A DNA stretch of 64,000 nt from Tetraselmis striata. Lineage: Eukaryota; Chlorophyta; Chlorodendrophyceae; Chlorodendrales; Chlorodendraceae. Position numbers and translations under genes: made by a program. The stretch lies in NCBI GenBank assembly GCA_006384855.1, contig VCJN01002108.1, positions 241,604 to 305,603 of the forward strand. The letters run 5' to 3'. The stretch's first letter is position 1. Each line of letters begins with the position of its first letter. The notes under the pieces were generated by a model. It had not been told where the DNA came from. It did not search any database and saw nothing but the letters and a program-made list of their open reading frames with translations. Positions 12,101-22,234 of this stretch are shown here, one piece after another.

Positions 12101-13722
12101 TAGCAGCGATTAATCTGCCCTTCGCTTGATGTACTCGCCCACCGCGCCCGATCTTGACTCATGCCACACGTTCCATGGAATGCCCTGCAGGAGCTCATCA
12201 AGGCCGGCTACGGGCCCGTCCCTCGCGCTGGTGCGCAAAGCCAAGCAAGAGCAAGGGCGCCGCAAGGCGGCTCGGCTGGCGGAGATCGCGAGCTACACGC
12301 CCACGGTGAGCGAGCAGGAGCGCGAGACCATCGTGCGCTTCCGCAACCAGATGGTCGAGATCCAGAGCGTCCTGGCGAGCCGCGCGGCCACCGTCCCGGG
12401 CGTGACGTCCGCGGTGGAGGACGCGGTGAGGCGCTGCTCCTTGGCGAAGGGCGAGGACGAGCCGTGCACCGAGATCAAGTGCGTCGAGAAGTACTTCCGG
12501 TACAGCGTCAAAGGTGCGCTACCGGCTCGTTGTTACTTAAAGAAGTGGACATCGGCGTTCTGAGTGATGGCGATTTCAGAGACGATAATGGAATCGTAGA
12601 AATGCTGTTTGTGAGATGAAATTGCGCCCCTCGGAGAGATACAGGGACCCGGGGTGGTACCAGTATAAGTGCGTTGTGGTAAGTGCGTTGTTTCGTGAGA
12701 TGAACTTCAGGTACATGTAGCGACAAACGGTTCGAGAAGCAAAAAGCCCGATAGCAGTCGCCTCTTTTTGTTGCGGTTGCCGTCCCAGTATCCAGGGTGA
12801 TGCGAGCAGGCTACCGGTTCGCGACAATGACGCGCCCAACAGGGTCGCTATCCGGTACCTCGCATGAGTACTGAACCGCGCAGCCGTAGGAGGGGGTGCT
12901 CGATCCCGCGTAAGTAATCTGCGCGACCGGCGCGGTCGTCGTCGGTTGTCGACCGCGGCAGCGCGCCAGGCATTGGGGCTCCGGGCTCCCTTCGTTTCTT
13001 CACATGTGTATATATTTATATCCACATGTGCGCACGACATTTCCGATATTTGTTCATGAAATGTGCTATTTAATTTCGTTGATGGTGCATGTCCAGTCCG
13101 AGTGGCCATGCTATCCTCGAGGTGTGGTCCGAGGTTTGTCTGAATTGTCTGAGAATTGTCATGTATTATTTTATATATGTATTCATACCATGTAATACAT
13201 ATATTATTAATGAAATATAATAATACATTCCTCATTTATTTACATAATAGAGATGTATTGTATTCTGCCTTCCTCGCAAATGCAGGGTCAAAAAAGTAAT
13301 GCATAGAGGACCCAGGGCGCGGTTGCCGTGTGACGGCGTCATGCGGCAGGGGACATTCCGGGCTTTTGGTGGTCTCGAACCGCGCCCCCCCCCACCCCGC
13401 GGCAGGCACGCTCAAGATCTACCCGACCAAGCTGCTCTTTGTGGCGGACGCGGGCGAGAAGACGCCCACGAGCGACGGCGGCACCACGGTGCTGCTCCAC
13501 CTGCGCGATATCTACGACACCTGGGCCACCAAGGGCATCGCCGCCAACTGGAACGGCTACGGCGTCTTTGTGCAGACGCACAAGGCGCGCTGGTCCAAGC
13601 TGGGCCTCCCCATCTACTCGTACAACTTCAGCGGGATGAGCGACCGCCAGGGCGCCGTCGACATGCACAAGGCCATCGAGGCCGTGCGCGTCGCGTACGC
13701 CACCTGCGAGCCAGCCCATTGA
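9135..13722 (+). CDS. Unrecognised gene, four exons seen, one large intron
   Basis: Exons 9135-9216, 9308-9442, about 12191-12513 and 13406-13722 (TGA). The first visible exon encodes [16 protein letters not shown]; its ATG at 9139 could be the start or be internal. The second is polar ([12 protein letters not shown]). The third is helical, with [20 protein letters not shown]. The last reads [22 protein letters not shown] and ends near [19 protein letters not shown], which suggests a compact alpha/beta domain. I cannot name the family. Intron 1 begins GC (GAG/GCATGC). Intron 2 is about 2.7 kb. Its join to the third exon does not keep phase if 12191 is used: reading ELIKAGYG from the acceptor and then SLALVRKAK needs a 1-nt shift near 12215, so a missed exon, another acceptor or a sequence error is likely. 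Confidence 0.6.
9484..9560. repeat. Interstitial telomere-like repeats (TTTAGGG type)
   Basis: Degenerate run of tctagggtttaagggtttt followed by aaaccctaa words in the opposite orientation. A second cluster lies at 16476-16515. The heptamer TTTAGGG is the plant and green-algal telomere unit (established), so these are likely relics of break repair. Confidence 0.6.
11478..11820. repeat. Diverged tandem duplication, period about 205 bp
   Basis: The unit starting atgggtgtgggcgcgcc at about 11478 recurs at about 11683. In both it is followed by gggcggcgc, gatggccg and later acatctacctatg / cctatctacccatg. Neither unit has a convincing ORF. Confidence 0.6.
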
Positions 13723-15652
13723 GTCCGCCTACTGAGGAGCGCCCCGCCGACGACCCGGTCCCGTGCGCCCAAGCCGTGCTCTGTGGCCCGCGCTTGCCTC
13801 TGGCCCTCAATCACGACCCCCCCCCCCCCCCCCCCCGGAACGGCAGCCCTGCTGCGCACTCGCTCGCGGCTCTGCCCGATCGGACGGGACGGGGGCTTGA
13901 AGCTTTGAACAACCCGACCTGGCGGTGTATTTATCGGCCGGCAGCTGGGGGTAGATTCTGGTTCTGGCCTTCATAATACGCATCATCCTGTAACACTCGA
14001 TCTGGGCCAGCGTTCGACAACGGAACGAGCGCCTTGCCAGCCTCGCCAAGGCTTATCCACTGGCACAATAGGTTACATTATGTTTAGACTGTTATGGTGT
14101 TGCATCTTTTAGGATGTCTTAGGTGTCCGGTGCGGGGCGTCGTCTGGTCGGCGAGGGAGAACATGCCCCCCCTCGCATCCCCCTGCCACTCTATGCGCCG
14201 CCCGGCGCGATCAGCTGCGTTGCTGCATCGAATTGCTGCGCTGCTGCATCTGCGCAACCACCAACCGGGGGGGGGGAGGCGGGCATCCGGTCAATCCACC
14301 GTTGTGAAAATGCAGTAGCCGGCGCGGGTAGTAAGAACACCGCGAATAACCACCCGCCCTGTTGCCCGTTCTGTTCCGGGGGCGAAAAAAAAACCCTCGC
14401 CCTGCCTGCCAGAAGCCAAGTGTAGACAAAACTATAGCGGAAATATAGCGGATGTTGTCACAGGTTGCAGGCCAGCCCGGTTCGGGGCCGTGTAGCGAGG
14501 GCTCTCAAAGATGAGTCGGCACCCGTCGTGTTTCCGGGGGACATCTAAAGCACATGCTACTTGCTTTGGAAATACTTGTACCGGCATCCAGAGTAAGGTT
14601 ATGTATTTCCGCCATCCTGCGCCCCTTTCCAAGATGGGGGAGTTGTATGCTTTGGGGGGGAGGGGGGGGGGGGGGGGGCACCGATGCCGATTTCTTGGTG
14701 GCGGACAGCCGGTGCCACACGTTGTCCTTATCCTCCGGGCAGTCCAGCACCTTGGGGGGGGGCAGGGGGGGGGGGGGGGGGGGGGCAAAGTTGCGATCGC
14801 CACACATCACGTGTCCCTTTGCAATGGGAAGGCTCAACCAAACTGCCATGCTGCTGCCAATCCCGGGGACCCCCTGCCCGCATACGTGAACCTCTCGCGC
14901 ACACGAGCCTCGCGAATCGCGCGCCCGGACCCGCCCCAGAGGCTCCAGACAGGAGGGAGTCGCACGAGTGCGAGTGGGCTATCCCCGCCGGTGCATGAGG
15001 TACCACGGCGCACGCGGCCCGCCATCCCGGAGCAGCGTCCCAAGCGCGGCGTGCGCGATAACGGACGGACGGACCGCGTGACGCACCGACTCTGGCCACC
15101 CGTCCGCGAGTGAACACCTCCCATGCTCCTGGAGGACGGCCCTGTGCGTGCGTGTGTGGAGTGCGGTGCAAGCACTGTGGGCAAGATGGCACGTGCTGCT
15201 ACACCGCGGGTGCCGGCGCGCTGGTCAGGCCACCGCGGCCTGCCCTGTCTGCCAGGCGCCACATGGACGATAATAGCAGGGTGAGGGTGAGTACAACGAG
15301 AGAGAGACAGTGTCGTATATGGTTGCCCTCTGACAGGCCGGGCGGGCCCTTATCCGCGGCGCTCCTTCCGACTACCCGCCTGCGTCCATACACCAAATGG
15401 CCCCAAAGGTGACATGTCCCATATATAGAATGTCAAGAGGCCTACATGCCGGTTCCCATATCTGTGCCATGAATGTACATTACATCGACTGCTGCTACCC
15501 GATGTTCCGCCCGATGTTACTTGGGTGACGGTTACTGAAGGAGCGCATCGTTGACGCTCAATCGGTCGCCTCGGCCGCACGATATCGGCCGGGTTGCATT
15601 TGCGGGGAGGCATGGGCGCCATTTGCGGGCGGGGTGGCTGGCCGCGGCGCAC
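13723..15652. other. Intergenic region, no supported gene
   Basis: Holds C and G runs (13819-13836, 14655-14678, 14754-14785). 14378-14460 matches 43907-43990 in an intron of CLUAP1 (shared core ctgcctg..cggaaata.agcg.atgtt). C-terminal exons of the PH/DUF4476 gene may lie here, but none could be recognised. Confidence 0.4.
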
Positions 15653-17487
15653 CTCGAGCACGGCGTTGAAGTGGTTCTGGTCCACCAGGCGCGGGTGCAG
15701 CACCGCCGCGGCCTCCACCTTGTCAAACGCCTCTGCGCACGCCGCCACCAGCGCCTGCGCCTGCGCCGCCATGAAAAAGTTCATCTGCGCCGCGCTCTGT
15801 ATGCACTGCAGCCGCTCGCCCGGGTCGCTCAGGCTCAGCTTGGCGCGCAGCTGCTCAAACTCCGCCTCCGAGATGCTCTGGCTCTGCGGCGCCGCCACGC
15901 GGGCGCCAGGGGGAGGGGGTCAGCGGGGCCCTCGACCGGACAGCGCCGCGCGGATGCCAAAAGGGGCGGGGCACACCTGCAACCGATGTACACTTTCCGC
16001 ATCCCTTTTAATTTCACCCCTAGCCATTTGATTGCCCGCACCCCGCGAAATCTCCCCCCCCCCCCCCCCCCAACGACCCCCCCAAGATTGCCCAAAATGT
16101 GGCGACATGGGCGACACCCCCCGGCTGCCGGTGAGCCGAGGTGAAAAGTAGCCACCTCAGAGCATACCACATCTCCTGACCACGGTTTGATGTGTGTGCG
16201 GGAGGGAGGGGGGGGGGCGGGCTCACTTTCCGGTCGGTGAGGATCCTGTCGATGACCTCCTGAATCTTCACCATCAGCTCCGGCACGTGCCTCAGCTGGA
16301 ATGTGTACTTGGTGATCTTCTTGCTCCTGCGGGGCTCGGGTGTCAGGAGGGGGTGCGAGCGGGCCAGCCATTTCCTTGTGTTCGCCGACTATACAAGAGT
16401 TTACTGTTTGTAGCATCAAGCCGGCCATCGAGCATCATGCCATGCAGATGGTGTATTCTAAAACAGACCGGGCTTTTAGGGTTTAGGGTAAACCCTAAGC
16501 CCTAAAACCCTAAACACCGCGAAAGTGTTGGGGCCGGGGGGGGGGGGGGGGGGGGGGGGGGCGCACCGCTCCTCGAAGTAGCGGAAGGAGAAGCGATCCT
16601 CGCCGTGCGCCCAGCTGTGCACCTGGCCCCAGGGGAACTGCGCCACCGCGTCCTCCGTGTCCGCGCGCAGCACGCGGAAGCCCGCGTCGCCCACCTCCAG
16701 CAGCACCGTCCCGCCGGTTTTCTGCGCCAAAGGGATGGGCCCACGCCATTAGCGAAGGAAAAAAGAGCAGGGTCACCCGCTCCACGTCTGCACCCTGCTA
16801 CATGTAAACCAGAAAGTGCACCGCTAACCTCCGGAACATCCCCCTGCAGCCACCCGCCACCCACCCTGCTCGCGAGCCCAGGTCGGCGTTGAAGCCCAGG
16901 GTAACAACACGGCGGGCAGTAAGCCAGTGTTTACCGCCCACACCCATTTTGCATGACCCAGCGGGCATACTTAATTAGATCGAACATCCCAGATCAGCGG
17001 CCCGACTGGGCGGTGTGTCGCGCCAGGCGGGGGCCCGCACTACTGCCTCGGTAACGCATGCGCCTGCTGCCCGGACCGCTGGCGACCGCATATCCGCCTG
17101 CTCGACGCCCCGAGAGCCCCTCTCCCCCGCGGCCCCCTCGCTCCGGGGTCGCATCCGCGCGACATCCCGACAAACCGAAACGACGCCGATATGTCGCGTC
17201 GACAAATTGTGCCACAGACAAGCAGGTTGCGCGCCCCCGACCACGTCGCTCGCCCGCCGACGTGTGGCCTGGGGGGGCACTAGCCTGAGGCGTTCCAGCG
17301 TGCATGCGGGCGGGCGAGTTCCGGGGACCGGGCGGCTGTGGCTCACCACGAGCAGGTTGTTCTCCATCGGGGAGGCCATCAGCAGCAGCAGCTCGCCCTC
17401 CCGCCGTGGCGCCGCCCAAACCGTGCTCGCCGGCAACCCCCCCGACGGCGCGCGCCCCTTTGCCGCCACGCTGCTCGCACCGCCCAT
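15653..17487 (-). CDS. PH/PTB-like plus DUF4476-like helical protein
   Basis: Exons 17487-17347 (start ATG), 16721-16567, 16326-16227 and 15883-15653 join in phase. Exon 1 starts MGGASSVAAKGRAPSGG, ends ENNLLV, and holds a Ser/Gly start and a hydrophobic strand. Exons 2-3 form a PH/PTB or FERM-C-like fold: strands GTVLLEVGDAGFRVLR and WGQVHSWAHGEDRFSFRYF, then YTFQLRHVPELMVKIQEVID as the closing helix. Exon 4 is helical, from SISEAEFEQLRAKL to FFMAAQAQALVAACAEAF, and resembles the DUF4476 domain. That pairing of a lipid- or peptide-binding module with DUF4476 is an inference from sequence shape. The end is uncertain: a donor at 15652 is probable, otherwise the frame stays open to a TAA at 15350. 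Confidence 0.65.
16476..16515. repeat. Interstitial telomere-like repeats in an intron
   Basis: ttttagggtttagggtaaaccctaagccctaaaaccctaaa pattern: two head-to-head groups of the TTTAGGG unit inside intron 2 of the PH/DUF4476 gene, next to a long G run (16536-16561). Confidence 0.7.
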
Positions 17488-18075
17488 GACTGCCTGCCCT
17501 CCTCGATCGCCCGCGGGCCGCTGCTGCTGTAATGGAGCGGGACAAGGGAGGCGCGGAGGTGGAGTGCGGCTCCCTCGGGGGGCACGGGGCGCGCGGCCGC
17601 CGCGCTGAGTCGACAGCTTGCTTGGCGCGAGGCCGGGGGCGAAGGTCGCTGGGAGTTGCGGCAAGCTCCCACGAGGATCTCTGTATCCCTGCCTGCTGGT
17701 CGCTACGGCACTGGTGTGGCAGTGGGCTAGAGCAGCCCGTCGAAGGCTGTCGGCTGTCGGCGGCTGTGGAAGAAGTGGCTCGCGGGCCGCGGCCGTACCG
17801 TATATGGTCTATTTCGCGCCGACTTCGGAGCTGTACTTTGCGTGCATTCTCAGGACGCTCTCCCTGTAACCAAAAAGACATGAACTTCGGAGCTGTGGTA
17901 ACAGCGGCGGAGAAATGTTGATACGTTTTAAGGGCGGCAGGGCCGCGTGCGTCGCGCGCTCTCCGCTTATAAGCAGGCGGCGTTACGAAACCTTTAACTA
18001 ATCATTCAACGCCTACCCTTGAGACGAGTGGGCTGCGCCCAGCGGACCGCTCGCGGCAGTCGGACCTGACGCTGG
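17488..18075. other. Upstream region of the PH/DUF4476 gene
   Basis: No supported gene. 17826-17879 (cgtgcattctcaggacgctctccctgtaacc region) has a relative at 21952-22001 (cgtgcattctcttgacgctctccctgcaacc region), so it is a dispersed repeat. Confidence 0.45.
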
Positions 18076-18626
18076 CGGGGTGGGGGGGGGGGGGGGGGGG
18101 GGCGTGCGATTACATGATCGACTTCGCGTGCGTGTCCTCCACGACCCCCACTTGGAGCAACGACCCCCGCTGGTGCATCCCGGGAATCGCGGCGACCGAG
18201 GCGGAGCATGCTAAGTTGGCAGCGGACCGGGCGTCTTCCGCCCCAGTGCATGGTGTTCACCGGTACTACCCTTTTGTGGTTGAGGACCGCGGCCGTCTCG
18301 GGAAGTCCGCTTTGACGGTGGTCTACATCTTCGCGGTGCTGTTGGCTGTGCGCAACTTCCCTGGCGGTCCTTCCGCCCCGACCTCTTGCTTTTTTCGTGG
18401 TCAATCCGTTCAGGCACTTCGAAACATTGTCGCCAGCCAACCTGCTGTGTTCCGCCGTCACCTGTCGCGCACACGGCGGGGGCTGTTGCAGCGGGTCTCG
18501 GCTTGCGTGCATGGTATCCTGGGCGGCATTCTCTTTGCCGGTGTGCAGATGGCCAAGTCTGATGCGTGTGCTCGTGCCCACTCTGCGTCTTCTCATGTTA
18601 CTGCTTCCACCCTGCAGTCGCTGTAG
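18076..18626 (+). pseudogene. 3' fragment of a non-LTR retrotransposon (LINE) ORF2
   Basis: The reading frame 18114-18626 encodes 170 residues ending in TAG. They match in style the C-terminal end of LINE/RTE-type polyproteins in algae: MIDFACVSSTTPTWSND, then AATEAEHAKLAADR, then PFVVEDRGRLGKSAL and a final Arg/Leu-rich helix. The reverse-transcriptase core is missing. A G run at 18079-18102 separates this from upstream sequence that may also be coding (QSDLTLAG). A 5'-truncated copy is what target-primed reverse transcription commonly leaves (established). Family assignment rests on pattern memory, so it is moderate. Confidence 0.6.
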
Positions 18627-19769
18627 AGGACCTTTCTGATTGCCTTTTATTTTGGTGATTTCCGATATCGCCTTATGCTTCTAGCTCATGTAAATAATAA
18701 TTCCACGCCTACCGACAGCTGCTGCGACAGCTGAATGAGCTGGATAAGCGTAGTTTCCTTCCAATCAAGCGGCAACAACCGCAGGAGCAACGGAGGAGGA
18801 AGATAATGCGACGTTGGCACTAGGTCAGGGTGTAGTGGGCCACGGGGGTCTTAAGGAACCGTGGCTATCCCACTGCAAATAGTTATGTCTGCAAGATCCG
18901 GCTCAATTCATCCGGCTTTTTAATCGCTGAGATATCGACAAGACTCCCGTCTTGCCTCTACCCGCTCTAGCACCCATCACCACTGCCCGAACGCGCGTAT
19001 CATGGCACCCAGCCCCAGTCGCCCGACATGGGATGATGAGGGAGGTGCTCACCTCGGAACCAACCGAGCTGCGCAATGTGGGAAGGGACGGACACTCCGC
19101 GATTGATTGGCGGCGCCGTAGCGTTGCCGAAGGGCTCAAGCAAGGACCCCTTTTGTGGGCAGCAGAGACGACACAGCGCCGCAGAGCTGACCATGCCGGC
19201 TTGCCGCCACCTCGCGGGCCGAGGGCAATTGGTAGCGCTGGAGTCAACCGACCATACACCGACGACGTTATGTGGCAATGTATGACAGCATTAGGGTGCG
19301 TATTTCGTGCAAAGACCTGCCGCTGGCTCGGTGCGGCGCACCGCCGTAGTAGGCGGATGGTAGGCGTTGCACTCCCTCTCGCTCTCTACTCGCCTACACC
19401 CGCTCTTGCTTCCATCACCTCTACCCGTTGGCACCATGGCTCGTAGCGCGAGTTGCTCGGCAGGGGCAGAGCGGGACGCTATCCTTGCAACCCTAGCGGG
19501 GCTGAAGGCTCAGATGGACAGTGTGGGAGTGGATGGGCACACCGCGATTGATTCGCCGCCAGCGCCGCCTACAAGGCGCTGCATTAGTAATCCGCAACTC
19601 CGTGAGCCACCGTTCGCGCCTCAAGCCACGGGAGCCGCATCGATCGCCGCAAACTGACATAAATCGATCGACACCACAACCGCCGAGCCAAGCCCCGTCG
19701 TTAGTGCAGTGCAGCGCGACCGAGCGCTACTCGTATCGGTGGTATAGGCCAGCGAATAACGGTGAGCGG

Positions 19770-20004
19770 CCGTATTAGCCTCGTACCAGTGGTACCGTTG
19801 CGCCGCGCACGACCGAGATGCGTTCGCCTACACGGGCGAATGATGATTGGCCGCTAATCGCGCTGCTTGTGACGCCCCGCCATGTGCGGTGCGTACACGC
19901 CACAGGCATGCGAGCTGCTAGGGCACGTTACGCTCCGGCAAGGTGCCAGGCATGCGCACCCGTGAGTCCTTGTGGTAGTGGTGGTGGTAGGGGTGTGTGA
20001 GTGA

Positions 20005-20039
<35 letters not shown>

Positions 20040-20850
20040 GGGGGGGGGGGGGGGGTAATCGTTTCGGTTCCTAGACCTAGTTTACCGGCAGCAGGGTCGC
20101 GCTAATGCTTGATGATGCCTCGATGAGCAGCGCAACTGCGTACATGGACCGGTGCGCACCGGCGAACACCTAACTGGAACAGCGGGTGTATTCAATCCCG
20201 GACACCGCCGGTGTCTACGGCGTAACCTTGTCAATTATCCCTGAGTAGCAGCCGAAGCAATAACCTCGTGCACACCGTCGCATGACACACGATCGAGATA
20301 TATATAGTCCATGTGCGCCCACACGACGGGCGACGGGTGTTATCCCCCCGGCGGATAGTCCTTCTCCTGATAACACCTTGTCGTATGCGGCGCGTACACG
20401 CCGGCATGCCATGTACTAGGGCCTTCGAGGCGCTAGTTCTCGTTGCGCTCCGGGAATACTATATCGGTCATGAGCACCCGTGGAGATCGGCAACGGCGGG
20501 TGGGTGTTGGGGGGGGGGGGGGGGGGAGGGGGGGGGGGGAGAAGTACGTCGAACTACCTTCATTACTATCGGCAGCGGAGCACGCTGCTGATGACGTCGC
20601 GATGCGGAAAAACACGCGATGGCGTACCCTTAGCTGGAGCAACGGGTGTCAATCCAGGCGCGGTTGTCTACGGCGTAACCTAAATCTCTGAGGAGCAGCC
20701 GAAGTGGCGATTAACCTCGTACCGTCGCGCCACGCACGATATCGCGATGCGTACATGTACGCCCACACGGACGATGTTAACCGGCAGTTGATCCCTCGGT
20801 TGATGACGCCTCGTTGTACGCATATACGCGTTGTATGAATATGATGATGA
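19770..20850. repeat. Degenerate tandem repeat, period about 460 bp
   Basis: The block ctggaacagcgggtgt..tctacggcgtaacc..gagtagcagccgaag..taacctcgt at about 20171-20270 recurs at about 20633-20720. The flanking block accgtcgcgccacgcacgat..gcgtacacgcc is found near 19795, 20275 and 20730. About 2.4 units are present, with the GT microsatellite and G runs inserted in them. Confidence 0.65.
19994..20057. repeat. GT microsatellite joined to a G run
   Basis: About 20 GT dinucleotides (tgagtgagtgagtgtgtg...), then ttt and 16-17 G. Confidence 0.9.
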
Positions 20851-21360
20851 GGAGGAGGCGTTCGATGAGGAGGAGGGGGAGGAGGAGGGGGATGACTCCT
20901 CCGAGCCGGCGAATTCGGAGGAGGGTGATGATACTTCCTGTGATGGTGATGATGATGCGATAGCCGATATGGGTGACTAAGCCGATACCGCAAGCGGCCG
21001 CCTCATGTGTGCGTGTAGGCACTTGGGCGGCCGCACCTATCTTCCAATTGAGAGCCGGCCATGAATACATGGGTAAAAATGTGTCACCACAATTGGTTTC
21101 GGAGCATCTGCATATTATTCAAGTCCTCACTTCACGCCTTTCGGCTGCATGACATACATGATGGTTTCGGAGCTTGTCTAAGAGACGTTACTATTGCATT
21201 GCTTTTATTATCATCCATGTTTTGCTGCATCATAGCTTTGGTCATACATGAAAATAGCAATGGCAAGGTTATGGTTTCAAAGAATGATAGAACATTTCTA
21301 TTACATATTTAGTTAGCCATGCATAAACCATGGCGCCCACTACGTTACTTGGTAATACAG

Positions 21361-21416
21361 TACCAAGTTATATCCGTGGTCATCATCTGTACCAAGTTAT
21401 ATCCGTGATCATCATG
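21361..21416. repeat. Two-copy tandem repeat, 28-29 bp
   Basis: taccaagttatatccgtg followed by g/atcatcat, repeated head to tail. Confidence 0.85.
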
Positions 21417-21645
21417 TTGACCCATCCGTGAAAGCCCGGGGGCAAGACGTCGGCACTTAGATTATTTTGTGGCGCGTGTCTTGTCCTCTGAAAACAAGGG
21501 TTTTGAGGCCAACATAATTGTTGTACACCGCAACCATGCTTATATTGGCCAACATAACATTTATTTTAAACCCCTGTTGATGGCTGCGTCGGGAACCGCG
21601 CGCGGATAGTGCCGTACGGCGACTTCCGCCGGACAATGAAATTGC

Positions 21646-21702
21646 CGAGGGGCTGCTGGGTCGATGCAGCTCCTCGAGGGGCTGCGGGTCGATGCAGCTC
21701 CT
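21646..21702. repeat. Two-copy tandem repeat, 28-29 bp
   Basis: cgaggggctgc followed by tgggtcgatgcagctcct, repeated with one indel. Confidence 0.85.
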
Positions 21703-22234
21703 CGGGCGGTATACGGGCAAATAGCACCGGATATAATGCTACCGTATTGGCGCTGTACCGCGCCTGCTAACTGCTAGACGAGGGATGAAAGGAAACCCCT
21801 ACCACTAACGATTACTAATAGTAAGGATTAAACAATATTTCCAACAGCCCGACCAGCGACTGCGCGCCGGCGTGGTTTCCGACCGCCGACGTGGTTTTCC
21901 CCGCGGCCCGGCGCTAAGAGGGTTCTGCTTAAATGTAGGCTTTTTCCTCCCCAGTACTTTCCGTGCATTCTCTTGACGCTCTCCCTGCAACCAAAAAGTA
22001 CGCGGTTTCCGTATCGGGGTACTGTATTCGCCCCGTCAATCGCGACAACGCCGCGACAAGCTGTGGCGAAAAAAAAAAGCTGTGGCCGTCGTCGTCGCCA
22101 CATCGGCGCGGCGGCGGCCGGTCGGGAGTGAAGTGCCATTCGTTTCGGCATCGTCCCGTCCCCCACCCCCCGGCACCCACGCCCTGTCTCCCTGCGGCAC
22201 GCGCCAAGCGTCGCTCTCTACCGCCACAGACAGC

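Larger units (their letters stand above)
9443..12190. other. Large intron or intergenic stretch with repeats
   Basis: No supported gene. 9484-9560 has interstitial telomere-like words (agggttt, aaaccctaa). 9560-9720 is an acatatatgtacata-type AT-rich microsatellite. 10000-10055 is a T/A-rich near-palindrome (ttttctttttctttt facing gaaagaaaaagaaaa). 11050-11200 has several copies of tgcagcaa and gattgcgac words in both orientations. 11478-11600 is repeated at 11683-11820. Confidence 0.5.
18627..22234. other. Repeat-rich region without genes
   Basis: Contains a degenerate duplication (about 18950-19140 and 19370-19560, sharing tctacccgct and ccgcgattgatt), the roughly 460-bp tandem repeat described separately, a GT microsatellite, G runs, a GATGAT/GAGGAG purine tract at 20838-20956 and two short tandem duplications (21361-21416 and 21646-21702). 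No ORF in it looks like a gene. Confidence 0.6.

Noticed and set aside
15551-16144. Plus-strand open frames at 15.55-16.14 kb
   Set aside because: They are antisense to the DUF4476-like exon, whose sense frame has a helical protein and phase-consistent splice sites.
16994-17881. 295-codon open frame on the minus strand
   Set aside because: Its frame differs from the exon that joins in phase to the PH-like domain. It is Arg/Ala-rich with no family signal. Only 17487-17347 in another frame is supported.
19818-20000. Small ORFs in the repeat region
   Set aside because: They lie in the 460-bp degenerate repeat and are not conserved between its units.
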